Below, in pieces: positions 16,464 to 25,833 of a DNA stretch of 64,000 bases. The stretch is from DATFVB01 sp963714035. GTDB taxonomy: Bacteria > Acidobacteriota > Thermoanaerobaculia > UBA5066 > DATFVB01. Below the pieces are notes generated by a model. The model searched no databases. It worked only from the letters and a program-made list of their open reading frames with translations, and was not told the DNA's origin. The DNA lies in assembly GCA_963714035.1 (NCBI GenBank), contig OY970224.1, positions 3,162,001-3,226,000 on the forward strand. Direction: 5' to 3'. Within the stretch, counting starts at the first letter, position 1; every line of letters starts with the position of its first letter. The position numbers and the translations under genes were made by a program.

Positions 16464-17216
16464 TCACCGGAAGATCCTGCTCTTCCAGATTCCCCAGGCC
16501 TGGAGCTTGAACTCGACGAGCACCCAGAGGATCGAGAATCCATAGCGCAACGACCGCCGGAAGTTGATCTGCGACGCCTCGTCGAAATACCGGGTTTCGA
16601 TCGGAATCTCGCGGAAACGCATCCCGCGGGCGACCCCCTGCGCGATGATCTGCGTGTCGAAGATGAAATCGTCGGAGTTCGCCTCGATCGGAACCGTCTC
16701 GAGATACCGGCGCGAATAGGCGCGGAGCCCGCTGTGGATCTCGGTGAAGTAACGCAGGAACGCCGCGTTCGCGCACGCGGTCAGGAAGACGTTGGCGTAA
16801 TACTTCCAGCGCGGCATTCCCCCTTCGAGCGTCCGGCCGCCGAGCATGCGGCTTCCGAAGACGGCGTCGGCCTCCCCGGCGAGGAGCGGAGTCACGAGGT
16901 CGGGGATGACGCGAGGATCGTACTGGTGGTCCGGATGCACCATCACGACCGCTTCCGCGCCGGCGGAGAGGGCTTCCCGATAGCACGTCTTCTGGTTCGC
17001 GCCATATCCGCGGTTCCGATCGTGGACGACGACCTTCAGCCCGAGCTTCCGGGCGAGCGCGGCGGTGCCGTCCTTCGAGGCGTCGTCGACGAGGAGGATC
17101 TCGTCCACCCATTCCCTCGGCACGTCGGCGAGTGTCCGCTCGAGCGTCTTCTCGGCGTTGTACGCGGGCATGACGACGACGACCTTGCGGCCGGCGAGCT
17201 CCGTCGGGCGGGTCAC
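16464..17216 (-). CDS. Family 2 glycosyltransferase (polyprenyl-phosphate type)
   Basis: 250 residues. GT2 signatures are VVVMPAYNAEKTLERTL, LLVDDASKDGT, NRGYGANQKT and HPDHQYDPRVIPDL. The C-terminal EIPIETRYFDEASQINFR is typical of enzymes that make dolichyl- or undecaprenyl-phosphate sugars. The product would be donor for the GT-C proteins around it. I prefer GTG 17216, because AAGGA sits six bases upstream (CTAAGGAACTCCC then GTG); an ATG at 17261 would add 15 residues and overlap the divergent gene. No C-terminal membrane helices are seen. Confidence 0.82.
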   Translation of the reverse strand: MTRPTELAGRKVVVVMPAYNAEKTLERTLADVPREWVDEILLVDDASKDGTAALARKLGLKVVVHDRNRGYGANQKTCYREALSAGAEAVVMVHPDHQYDPRVIPDLVTPLLAGEADAVFGSRMLGGRTLEGGMPRWKYYANVFLTACANAAFLRYFTEIHSGLRAYSRRYLETVPIEANSDDFIFDTQIIAQGVARGMRFREIPIETRYFDEASQINFRRSLRYGFSILWVLVEFKLQAWGIWKSRIFR

Positions 17217-17242
17217 CGGGAGTTCCTTAGAATAGGCGGCGA

Positions 17243-18856
17243 TTGACGACTTCGCCGACATCGACCGACCTTCGCGCCAACCGCATGATCCTTGCGGCGT
17301 TCGCGTTCGTGTCGATCTATTGCGTCAACATCTTCCCGCGAACGCGGGCGGGCGAGTTCGCTCAAAGCTCCAATGAGCTTAGTCGATACGAGCTCGTGAT
17401 GTCGATCGTCGACCGCGGCAGCTTTTCGATCGGACCCGAAATCGTGGAGTATGGCGACCACGAGGACAAGTCGGTCTACCGGGGACGTTTCTACTCGAAC
17501 AAGGCGCCGGGGCTCGCGTTCGCCGGCGTTCCGATCTATGCCGCCATAAAGGTGTTCACGGGTCCCGCCCGGTTCGGCAACCTCACGCCCGATTTCTTCC
17601 TGATTCGTCTGCTGACGGTTTCCGCCGTGACGTTCGGAGCCCTTGTCGTGTTTGCTCGGCGTCTCGAGCGAACCGCGCCGGACTCCGGGTGGGCCCCGAT
17701 CGTTCTGTTTGCGGTCGCCTTTGGCACACCCCTGCTGATCTACGCGCGGACCTTCTTCTCTCACGCGTGGACGGCTTCACTCCTCTACCTCGCGTTCGAA
17801 TGTCTTCACCGTCCGGAGGAGAAGCGGTGGCACCCGGTTCTCGCCGGTCTTCTCGCTGGATGGGCCGTGCTCTCCGAATATCCGGTGGCGATCGTTGCAG
17901 CGATTCTTTTCGTCGACGCGGCGTGGAGGAAGCCGATTTCGCGGACCGCGGCGTTCATTGCGGGCGCCCTGCCTCCGGCGCTCCTTCTCCTCTACTACGA
18001 CGCGTCCTGCTTCGCCGGCCCGTTCGACCTCTCCTCGGCGCACGAAGCCTCCCGGCAGTTCGTGGCCCTCTCGCGGGCGAAGTTTTTTGGATTCGAATTG
18101 CCATCGCCTCGCGTCGCTCTCACCATGCTCTTCTCTCCTTCGCGCGGGGTTCTGGCGGAGTCGCCCTTTTTTCTCTCTCTGCCCTTGGCCCTGCTTCGTC
18201 GCCGGGGGCGAGGACGCGCCGAAGTGGTTTCGTTCGCGTCGACGATGATCCTGTTCGTCGCGATGTGCGCGTACGAAAACTGGCACGGCGGCTGGGCGGT
18301 GGGCCCGCGCTACCTGGTCCCCGCGGTACTTCTCGCCGCGTGGCCGCTGGCGCACTTGTCCGCAGCGGATTCCCACCGCCGGCGCCTGCTGTTCGCCGCG
18401 TGCGCCGCGTACGCGAGTCTCTTCTTCCTCTGGTCGGGCGTGACCTTCTGGTTTTATCCCGCGACCCCCTGGAACGGAATCCGGTTTTTCAGCGCGTTCT
18501 GGCTTTCGAAGGGATGGCTCGTGCCGACGCTTGCCGGAAGCTCATGGCCCGCTATCCTTCCGATGGTGGCGGCGACGGTCGTGGCAGCCGGCGCGGCTTT
18601 TCGTCCGCTGATTCCCCGCGGGAGCGACGCGACCCTCGCCGCTCTCGGAGCCGCGGCGGGGTTCACCCTGCTGTTCGCCGGTCCGCCTCCGCAGGCACGA
18701 TTCGCAGACCGCCTCACTCGGGCGCGGATCTTCGAGAGCTTCACGGTGCTCGACCCCGATCGGTCCGAGCTCCTACGGCTAGGTCCGGAGGCCGAGACTC
18801 CGAGCGACCGCGCGGCGTGGGAAGGCGTCGTGCATCACTACTTCGGCGGGCGCTGA
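17243..18856 (+). CDS. Polytopic membrane protein, predicted GT-C type
   Basis: 537 residues from TTG 17243, or 523 from ATG 17285; TAGAAT lies nine bases before the TTG. About 11 membrane helices. The first loop contains SNELSRYELVMSIVDRGSF and KAPGLAFAGVPIYAA, and a central segment reads YENWHGGWAVGPRYLVPAV. These features occur in large uncharacterised families of bacterial GT-C-like integral membrane proteins (Glu in the first loop, GGWxxGPRYL later). The substrate is not predictable. It is divergent from the GT2 gene by only 26 bp and leads a run of three plus-strand glycan genes. Confidence 0.55.
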   Translation: MTTSPTSTDLRANRMILAAFAFVSIYCVNIFPRTRAGEFAQSSNELSRYELVMSIVDRGSFSIGPEIVEYGDHEDKSVYRGRFYSNKAPGLAFAGVPIYAAIKVFTGPARFGNLTPDFFLIRLLTVSAVTFGALVVFARRLERTAPDSGWAPIVLFAVAFGTPLLIYARTFFSHAWTASLLYLAFECLHRPEEKRWHPVLAGLLAGWAVLSEYPVAIVAAILFVDAAWRKPISRTAAFIAGALPPALLLLYYDASCFAGPFDLSSAHEASRQFVALSRAKFFGFELPSPRVALTMLFSPSRGVLAESPFFLSLPLALLRRRGRGRAEVVSFASTMILFVAMCAYENWHGGWAVGPRYLVPAVLLAAWPLAHLSAADSHRRRLLFAACAAYASLFFLWSGVTFWFYPATPWNGIRFFSAFWLSKGWLVPTLAGSSWPAILPMVAATVVAAGAAFRPLIPRGSDATLAALGAAAGFTLLFAGPPPQARFADRLTRARIFESFTVLDPDRSELLRLGPEAETPSDRAAWEGVVHHYFGGR

Positions 18857-18880
18857 AGCGGCACGATATATTCGCGCGAG

Positions 18881-20650
18881 TTGAGCTTCCGGGCGAATGT
18901 TCCGTCAGTCGGCCAGTGGATTGGCGCCGTCGCCATCACGGCGGCGGGATGCCTTCTCGTTCACGATCACACTCGTCTCGATTCGGCGTCGTTCGACGAG
19001 CCGTCGCACATTCACGCGGGTTATCTGCAGATTTTCCACGGAAGCGCGCTTTCGAACATGGAGCACCCGCCCCTCGCAAAGGACGCCGCCGGGCTCGGGC
19101 TGCTGCTGCTCCGGCCGGTCGACACGCCGATGGCGCCGGACCTGAACTTCCCGGCGTCGGCGCACCGATTTCTCTTCGAGAACCGCATGTCGCCGGATGC
19201 GATCCTCGCCGCGGGCCGCGCTCCGATGCTTCTCTTTTTCGCCGCGCTCTGTCTGCTCGCGTTCGCCGTCGCTCGCCGCTGGTTCGGGACGACGGCAGGC
19301 TTCGCCGCCCTTTTCCTCGTTTCGTTTGAGCCGGTGCTCCTCGCGCACGCGGGGATCGTCCACACGGACGTGCCGGTGTCTTTCTTCTGGCTCGCTTCGG
19401 TGGTTGCCTGGGGACGGGTGCTGGAGCGCCGATCGGCGGCGCGCATCGTCGTCGCCGGGGCGCTGCTCGGCCTGGCGGTTGCGACGAAGTTCTCGGCCCT
19501 CTATCTGCTTCCGACTTTCGCGCTGGTCGCGATCGCCCTGCGGACGCTCGAGTCCCGGGGCGCGCCGCGCAAGCTCGTTCGGATCGCCGGGGCGGCTCTT
19601 CGGGACGCGGCCGCCGGGATCGCCGCGGGTGTCGTCGCTCTCGCGACCGCTGTTCTCGTGTACCTTCCGGCCGTCCGCGGGTTCTCCGCCGTGGAGCAGC
19701 AGGCGGTGATTCGAAGAATGATCGGCGTCTACGAGCGGGCGCCGCAGCTCGCCGAACGGGTCGCCGCCATCTCTCCCCGGTCGCGGGCCCTCGCGCAACT
19801 CGTCGGGGGTATCGCTCTGGTCGCGCGGCAGAGCGCGATCGGCGGCGGCATCACGTTTCTCAACGGGAGGCTCTCGACCCTGGGATTTCCGCTTTACTTC
19901 TTCGAAGGCTTTGCCGTGAAGACGGGCCTGCCGTTGCTCGTCGCGGCCGCGGCCGCCCTGCTGCTTCTACTTTTTCGGCGGTTCGACCGCCGCGACGCTC
20001 TGCTCTGGGTCCCGATCGCCTACTACTTCCTCTTCTCGATGGGCTCGTCCTACAACATCGGCATCCGCCACATCCTGCCCGTGTACCCGCTGCTCGCGAT
20101 CGCTGCCGGGCGGGTACTCGTCGACCTGGCGAATCGGGGAGCGAAACGCGCCGCCGTCGCCGCCGTCTTCGGCCTGCTCGCCGTCGGACAGCTGGCGACG
20201 GCGCTTTCCGCGCATCCTTTCGAGCTCTCTTATTTCAACGTCTTCGGGGGTGGGACCGAGCAAGGCTACCGGCTTCTTGCAGACTCGAACGTCGACTGGG
20301 GGCTCGATCTCCGCCGACTGGCGGCCGAGCTCGACCGGCGCGGCGCCGGTGACGCCACGATCTGCTACTTCGGAGGCGATCGGGTGCTGCCGCGGACAGG
20401 TCGGCTCGATTTCGCGGCGGATCCGCGGGTCCGGGGCGGCCTCGTCGCGATCTCGACGACGATGTGGGACATCGGACCCGCGTTCTACGCGGTCAATGGA
20501 AGGATGGACCTGGCTCGTCGGCTCGCGCAACTCATCCAGGCACTCAGGGCCCATGGGACGCCGGACGGGATGATCGGCGGATCGACGCTGCTTTTCCGGA
20601 TCGGCCCGTCGTCCGCTTCGGATTCGGCTATCCTCCCGCAGATCCGATGA
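18881..20650 (+). CDS. PMT/GT39-like membrane glycosyltransferase
   Basis: 589 residues from TTG 18881, eight bases after a TATATT box. The first periplasmic loop reads ASFDEPSHIHAGYLQI and NMEHPPLAKDAAGL: an acidic DE pair followed by HPPL, the signature of the dolichyl-phosphate-mannose-protein mannosyltransferase clan. A second loop has HTDVPVSFFWLAS, and the C-terminal soluble part YRLLADSNVDWGLDLRRLA is shared by a bacterial subgroup of this clan. About 11 helices. It probably transfers a polyprenyl-linked sugar in the periplasm. Its stop overlaps the ATG of the GT2-methyltransferase gene, suggesting that one makes the donor for the other. Confidence 0.72.
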   Translation: MSFRANVPSVGQWIGAVAITAAGCLLVHDHTRLDSASFDEPSHIHAGYLQIFHGSALSNMEHPPLAKDAAGLGLLLLRPVDTPMAPDLNFPASAHRFLFENRMSPDAILAAGRAPMLLFFAALCLLAFAVARRWFGTTAGFAALFLVSFEPVLLAHAGIVHTDVPVSFFWLASVVAWGRVLERRSAARIVVAGALLGLAVATKFSALYLLPTFALVAIALRTLESRGAPRKLVRIAGAALRDAAAGIAAGVVALATAVLVYLPAVRGFSAVEQQAVIRRMIGVYERAPQLAERVAAISPRSRALAQLVGGIALVARQSAIGGGITFLNGRLSTLGFPLYFFEGFAVKTGLPLLVAAAAALLLLLFRRFDRRDALLWVPIAYYFLFSMGSSYNIGIRHILPVYPLLAIAAGRVLVDLANRGAKRAAVAAVFGLLAVGQLATALSAHPFELSYFNVFGGGTEQGYRLLADSNVDWGLDLRRLAAELDRRGAGDATICYFGGDRVLPRTGRLDFAADPRVRGGLVAISTTMWDIGPAFYAVNGRMDLARRLAQLIQALRAHGTPDGMIGGSTLLFRIGPSSASDSAILPQIR

Positions 20651-22041
20651 AGCTTTCCGTGATCATGCCGGCCTACAACGAGAAGGCGACGATCCGCGAG
20701 ATCGTCGCGCGGGTGAAGGCCGTGCCGATCGAAAAGGAGATCGTGATCGTCGACGACGGCTCGACAGACGGGACGCGCGAGATCCTCGCGGAGCTCGACG
20801 GAAAGGAAGGCGTCCGCGTGCTGCTCCAGGCGCAGAACCGCGGCAAGGGCGCGGCGATCGCCCGCGGATTCGCGGAAGCGCGCGGCGACCTCGTCATCAT
20901 CCAGGACGCCGATCTCGAGTACGACCCCACCGACTATCCGAAGCTGATCCATCCGATCGAGACCGGGCGCGCGGACGTCGTGTACGGATCGAGGTTTCTC
21001 GGAGGCGGCGAGAGGCGCGTGCTCTATTTCTGGCACACGATCGGCAACCGCATGCTCACGCTCATCTCGAACATGCTCACGAACCTGAACCTGACCGACA
21101 TGGAGACCTGCTACAAAGTTTTCCGGCGCGAGGTCGTGCAGTCGATCACGATCGAATCGCCGCGTTTCGGGATCGAACCGGAGATCACGGCCAAGGTCGC
21201 GCGGCGCGGCTACCGCATCTACGAGGTGCCGATCTCGTACTACGGCCGGACGTACGACGAAGGAAAGAAGATCGGGTTCAAGGACGCGGTCTCCGCGGTC
21301 TGGACCATGCTGAAATTCCGCTTTCGCGAGGTCGAGGATCCGCGCAACGTCGGCCACGTCACACTCGCGCGGATGGCGAAGCTCGAGGAGTACAACCGCT
21401 GGCTCCACGATTTCTTCGCGCCTCACCTGGGAAGCCGCATCCTCGAGATCGGCTCGGGCTTCGGAAACATGACTCGGTATTTCGCGGATCGCGAGCGCGT
21501 CATCGCGACCGACCTCGACCCGGTCGCGTGCGAGACGCTCCGGACGACGTTCCGCGAGCGGCCGGGGGTGACGGTCGATTCGCTCCGTTTCCCGCTCGAA
21601 CCCGACGTCCTCGAGCGCCTGCGCGGCGAGAACCTCGACACGGTCCTCTGCGCGAACGTCCTCGAGCACATCGAGGACGACCGGACGACGCTGGCGCAGA
21701 TCCGCGAGATCCTTCGTCCCGGCGGCAAGCTCGTCCTGCTGGTGCCCGCACTGCCAGCGCTCTACGGGTCGCTCGACCGCGCGCTCCATCACTACCGGCG
21801 ATACTCGCCGGCGGAGCTCGACGGGAAGCTCCGCGACGCGGGCCTTGCGGTCGAAAATACACGATTTCTGAACCGTCCCGGCGTCTTCGGCTGGTACGTC
21901 AACTCCCGGATCCTGAACCGCCGGGTGCTCCCGAAGGGACAGCTGAAGATGTTCTCGCTCCTGATGCCGCTCCTTCGCGCCGAGACGAATGCCCCGCCGT
22001 CCTTCGGGATGTCGCTGCTGGCGATCGCGAAGAAAACGTAA
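20647..22041 (+). CDS. Fusion of GT2 glycosyltransferase and SAM-dependent methyltransferase
   Basis: 464 residues from ATG 20647. Residues 1-235 form a DPM1/DPG synthase-like GT2 domain (SVIMPAYNEKATIREI, IVDDGSTDGT, NRGKGAAIARG, QDADLEYDPTDYPKLI). From about 255 a class I methyltransferase follows: ILEIGSGFGNMTRYFADRE is the SAM-binding motif, VIATDLDP the acidic strand, TVLCANVLEHIEDD motif II. The first part likely makes a polyprenyl-phosphate sugar; the second may methylate a sugar or lipid carrier. The frame shows no stop or start between domains, so the fusion looks genuine. The upstream GT-C gene overlaps it by four bases. Confidence 0.85.
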   Translation: MKLSVIMPAYNEKATIREIVARVKAVPIEKEIVIVDDGSTDGTREILAELDGKEGVRVLLQAQNRGKGAAIARGFAEARGDLVIIQDADLEYDPTDYPKLIHPIETGRADVVYGSRFLGGGERRVLYFWHTIGNRMLTLISNMLTNLNLTDMETCYKVFRREVVQSITIESPRFGIEPEITAKVARRGYRIYEVPISYYGRTYDEGKKIGFKDAVSAVWTMLKFRFREVEDPRNVGHVTLARMAKLEEYNRWLHDFFAPHLGSRILEIGSGFGNMTRYFADRERVIATDLDPVACETLRTTFRERPGVTVDSLRFPLEPDVLERLRGENLDTVLCANVLEHIEDDRTTLAQIREILRPGGKLVLLVPALPALYGSLDRALHHYRRYSPAELDGKLRDAGLAVENTRFLNRPGVFGWYVNSRILNRRVLPKGQLKMFSLLMPLLRAETNAPPSFGMSLLAIAKKT

Positions 22042-22054
22042 CGGGAAGCCGGCA

Positions 22055-23479
22055 CTAACGGCCGAGAACGGCCACGGCGTTGCCGCCGCGAGGTGCGAAG
22101 ATCGTCACGGAGTTTCCCGCGAGGTGAGGCGTGACGAGGCTTCGCGGCGCCGGGTCGGGGGGGACGGCGAAGTACACGCGTCCGCCGGGCGAAAGACTCC
22201 CGAGGAACCCGTCGAGCCGGGCGCCTTCGGTCGCCGGGTCTGCGAGCTTCCCCGGCTCGAACCAGCCGGGGTGCCTCTCGATTCCAGACGGAATGCCGAG
22301 GAGCGGAGCCCGGAGGTCGCCCCGATCGCCCGCCAGGCGAAGGGGAAGGTAGTCGGCGTCGGAGGCGACGACGGCGTCCGCGCGCGAGGCCCGCGCGGAG
22401 ACGAAATCCGCCGTGACCGAGTAGGGAGGCGCGGAGGGGGGCGCGGTGAATGACACCGCGATGGCGAAGGCGCCCGCCGCCGCGGCGCCCGAGGTGACGA
22501 ACCGAAGGGGCTTCGACCGGCGAGCGGCGCGGGCGAAAGCCCAGAGGACGACGGGGAGGACGGCCATCTCCGTCCGCCCCGCGAACCAGACGGGACGGCG
22601 GAGGCTCGCGGCGGCGGCGAAGAGGATCGGGAGCGCCGCGAAGAGGAGGGCATCCCGAACCGCCCGGTTCCTCCTCGCTTCGATCGTGGACAGAACGATG
22701 AGCGCCCCGCCCAGCGCGACACCCAGAGCCGGCGCCGGGACGGCGAATCCCGAGAAATACGGTGGAACGCGCGACCAGAACCCGAACACGCCGAGACTCC
22801 TCGCGACGGAAGAGCGAAGGCTCCCGCCGCTCCATGAGATCGCCGCCGCAGGCTGCCGCAGCGCGATCGGGGCCCACGCGAGAAACGGCGCCGCCGAGAC
22901 GACCTGGAGGAGCGCCATTCCGCGCCGTCTCCTCAGGATGGCGAGCACCACCGACCCCGCGACGACGAGCCCCCCGAGATAGTGGACCCAGGGGAGGAGC
23001 AGAGCGGACGCCCCGGCGAGCACCATCCGCGCGCGGCAGGGCCGGATTCGGAATGCCGACACGAACAGGAGAAACGACAGGGCGCCGAGAAGCGCATAGG
23101 CCCGCGCTTCCCCGGCATAGAAGAAAAGGAGCGGCGAAGCCGCGAGGAGCGCGAGGAACCGCGTTCCGCCGGATGCCTCGCGCCGGAGGCCGGCGAAAAA
23201 GAGCCCCGCGATTGCGATGAACGAGAGCAGGCGCGCCGGCGCGTCGGATCGAAAAATCTCGCCCGACCGGACGAACGGCGCCTCGAACAGATAGAAGAGC
23301 GGCGGCCCCGAATCGAAACGCAGAGTTTTCACGATCGCGGCCGGCTGCTGCCGCGCGATCCAGAGGGTGAAGAGCTCGTCGAACCAGATGGGACGCCGCA
23401 GAAGGTAAAGGAGCCTGACCGCGAGGCCGGCCGTCACGATGGCGAGGCTCGCGAGCTTGATGCGGCGGCTTGTCGGCAT
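22055..23479 (-). CDS. Predicted GT-C membrane glycosyltransferase
   Basis: 474 residues from ATG 23479, which has a good ribosome-binding site (AAAGGAAATCACG before ATG). The first loop PIWFDELFTLWIARQQPAA carries the WxDE motif of PMT-like GT-C enzymes. About ten helices follow and the C-terminal third is soluble and beta-rich (RVYFAVPPDPAPRSL). The family often works on polyprenyl-phosphate sugars. It is convergent with the GT2-methyltransferase gene (13 bp apart) and divergent from the YfhO-like gene (32 bp apart). Confidence 0.65.
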   Translation of the reverse strand: MPTSRRIKLASLAIVTAGLAVRLLYLLRRPIWFDELFTLWIARQQPAAIVKTLRFDSGPPLFYLFEAPFVRSGEIFRSDAPARLLSFIAIAGLFFAGLRREASGGTRFLALLAASPLLFFYAGEARAYALLGALSFLLFVSAFRIRPCRARMVLAGASALLLPWVHYLGGLVVAGSVVLAILRRRRGMALLQVVSAAPFLAWAPIALRQPAAAISWSGGSLRSSVARSLGVFGFWSRVPPYFSGFAVPAPALGVALGGALIVLSTIEARRNRAVRDALLFAALPILFAAAASLRRPVWFAGRTEMAVLPVVLWAFARAARRSKPLRFVTSGAAAAGAFAIAVSFTAPPSAPPYSVTADFVSARASRADAVVASDADYLPLRLAGDRGDLRAPLLGIPSGIERHPGWFEPGKLADPATEGARLDGFLGSLSPGGRVYFAVPPDPAPRSLVTPHLAGNSVTIFAPRGGNAVAVLGR

Positions 23480-23511
23480 CGTGATTTCCTTTATTATCAC
23501 TCGCACCCGAG

Positions 23512-25833
23512 ATGCCGCCCGCCTCACGCCGAACTCTCGAAGCGACGATCCGGCGTCATCCCGTCCCGGCGTTCTCGATAGGCCTGGCGGTTTTGGTCGC
23601 CGCCGTCTTTTTCGATCCCCTGTTCCTGGGTAAGACCTTCGTCAGCCGCGATCTCGTTCCGTTTTTCCTCCCGATCGAAAAGGCGGTCCATGACGCCTGG
23701 AGCGCTGGCCACGTGCCGCTTCTTCTGCCGGAGGTCTCGTTCGGGCGTCCGCTCGCCGCGAATCCGAACACGGGAGCGTTCTACCCGCTCCGGATCGCGA
23801 TGGCGGCTCTCCCGTTTCCGGTGGCGTTCAAGCTGTTCCCGGTCCTCCACGTCTGGATCGCCGGAATCGGAGCTTATTTGCTGGCGCGATTCCTCGGAAT
23901 CTCGTTCTCGGGCGCGGCGATCGCCGGGGTCGGTTATGCATTGTGCGGTCCGACGCTCGGCGAAATCATGTACCCCGACTTTCTTCCCGGTCTCGCCGCG
24001 GTGCCTTTCGTGATCGTCGCGTCCGGGCGCTTGGCCCGGCGGAGCTCGCGATGGTCCCTGTCCATTTTCGCCCTGTCCTGGGGTTGGATCCTGCTCGCGG
24101 GAGACGTCTTCACCGCCGGGCTGGCTCTTCTCGGCGCGGCGCTGCTGACGATTCAGGAAACGCCGCGAGAGCGCCGGCTACTTTCCCTCAGCCGGCTGGG
24201 GTTGGCGACGATTCCCGGGTTTCTCCTCGCCGGAATCCAGATCCTCCCGGCCCTGCTCTTCATCCCCCAAACGGTGCGCGGACTCGGGCGCTTTCCGGTT
24301 CGCGTCGCGTTGATGTGGTCGGTGTCGCTCTGGAGGTTTCTCGAGCTGTTCCTCCCGTTTCCCTTCGGGAACCCCGTGCGCCACGGCGCGAGCTGGGGGG
24401 ACGCGCTCTGGTCGGGCAAGTCCGTCGGATTCTTCAACACGCTCTATCCCGGTGCGTTCGCTTCGCTCGCGCTGCTCGTCGCGCGGCCCCCTCGCGGCCG
24501 TCGGCTCTTTCTGTACGGATTCCTCGTGATCTCCGCAGTGCTTTCGGTCGCCGGCTTCTACTGTCCGAAGAACTGGCTCGAGACGGCTTCGCCGATTCCG
24601 CTTCGCTATCCGGAGAAGTTGATGGTCGGCTTCGCCCTCTGCGCGGCGCTGCTCGCGGGCGTGCTTGCAGACTCGCTCATCGGGAAGCTTCGAAGTCGGG
24701 CTTCTGCGGCGGCTCTTGCGATGGCGGCGATGACCGCGATCGCGGCTTTCGTCGTGAAGGTTTGGCCATCCGCGACGGCCCGGTTCGTGCTCGCGCACTG
24801 GTCGAACGCGCCGGGAGGGGCCGCCGCCGCCGCCGCGAAGATGCCGGGCGATCTCGCCGTGGCCGCGATCGTCTGGCTCCTCGCCGGCGTCCTCGTGCTC
24901 CGGAGCGTTCGCGCTCGCTCGCGCGCGGGTGCCGCCGCGATTCTCCTGGCGTTGGTCGCGGCCGATCTCGGCGCGAACCGCTTTCGTTTCGTGACCACGG
25001 GGTCCGAGAAGGACGTGTATTCCCCGCCGCGCTCGGCGGCGGTGGTCCGGGCGGTCGACGAGGGGTCCCGCTACGGTTTCCTTCCGATCGAAGATTACTT
25101 TCGCGGCACCACCGATCGGGAGGGGCTCACGACCGACGTCGCGGCGATGTTCGGGATCGCCTATTCCTTCAACCAGGACTACGACGATTCGGATCTCTAT
25201 CGGGTTGACCTCGCCCGGCGCGGAATCTATCGCGATGCGGGCCTCTGGAAGGGCCTGCCGCGGTATCTCGCCGCTTTCGCGGCGCGGTCGGCTCTCGTCG
25301 AGAAAGGCAGAATGCCGAATGGATTCGGGCTCGCGGGACCCGCCGCGGGCGAGCGGTGGGTCGTCCTGAATCCCGCGGCGCTGCCGATGGCGCGGATGGC
25401 GCCCGCGGTGCGCGAGGTGCGGGACCCCTCGGAGGCCTATGCGGCGGTCAATTCGGACGAGGTCGATCTGACCCGGGAGACGGTGGTCGAGACCGGTCGT
25501 CCGGCCGTCAACTCCCTTTCCGGCGGGACGTGCCGCGAGCTTCGTTCGGACGGCGCGGGCGCGGATTACGAAACCGGTTCGCCGGGCCCGGGGCGGCTCG
25601 TCTTTGCGCGCGCATGGTATCCGTATCGCGAGGCGAGCGTCGATGGCAATCCCGTCGATATCGTTCCCGCGAATCTCTGCTGGAGCTCCGTGGCGGTCCC
25701 TCCCGGCCGGCATCGCGTGCTCGTCGAAGAGAAGCTTCCCGGGGGAACGGCCGGTCCGCTGCTTTCCGTCTGCGGTATCTTGACGGTCATTTTCCTGGCG
25801 TATCGGAAGGAAGGAAATGAGACGGCTCGCTAG
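23512..25833 (+). CDS. YfhO-like large membrane protein
   Basis: 773 residues, about 12 membrane helices. The opening loop FVSRDLVPFFLPIEKAV and NPNTGAFYPLRIAMA match the YfhO family, as do CPKNWLETASPIPLRYPEKL in the middle and the C-terminal ARAWYPYREASVDGNPVDIV and VAVPPGRHRVLVEE. It resembles the proteins at 13910 and 30527 in layout but they are diverged, so the three are old paralogues. Its last 17 bp overlap the M20 peptidase gene. A TATTAT box lies 14 bases before ATG 23512, allowing a very short leader. Confidence 0.75.
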   Translation: MPPASRRTLEATIRRHPVPAFSIGLAVLVAAVFFDPLFLGKTFVSRDLVPFFLPIEKAVHDAWSAGHVPLLLPEVSFGRPLAANPNTGAFYPLRIAMAALPFPVAFKLFPVLHVWIAGIGAYLLARFLGISFSGAAIAGVGYALCGPTLGEIMYPDFLPGLAAVPFVIVASGRLARRSSRWSLSIFALSWGWILLAGDVFTAGLALLGAALLTIQETPRERRLLSLSRLGLATIPGFLLAGIQILPALLFIPQTVRGLGRFPVRVALMWSVSLWRFLELFLPFPFGNPVRHGASWGDALWSGKSVGFFNTLYPGAFASLALLVARPPRGRRLFLYGFLVISAVLSVAGFYCPKNWLETASPIPLRYPEKLMVGFALCAALLAGVLADSLIGKLRSRASAAALAMAAMTAIAAFVVKVWPSATARFVLAHWSNAPGGAAAAAAKMPGDLAVAAIVWLLAGVLVLRSVRARSRAGAAAILLALVAADLGANRFRFVTTGSEKDVYSPPRSAAVVRAVDEGSRYGFLPIEDYFRGTTDREGLTTDVAAMFGIAYSFNQDYDDSDLYRVDLARRGIYRDAGLWKGLPRYLAAFAARSALVEKGRMPNGFGLAGPAAGERWVVLNPAALPMARMAPAVREVRDPSEAYAAVNSDEVDLTRETVVETGRPAVNSLSGGTCRELRSDGAGADYETGSPGPGRLVFARAWYPYREASVDGNPVDIVPANLCWSSVAVPPGRHRVLVEEKLPGGTAGPLLSVCGILTVIFLAYRKEGNETAR

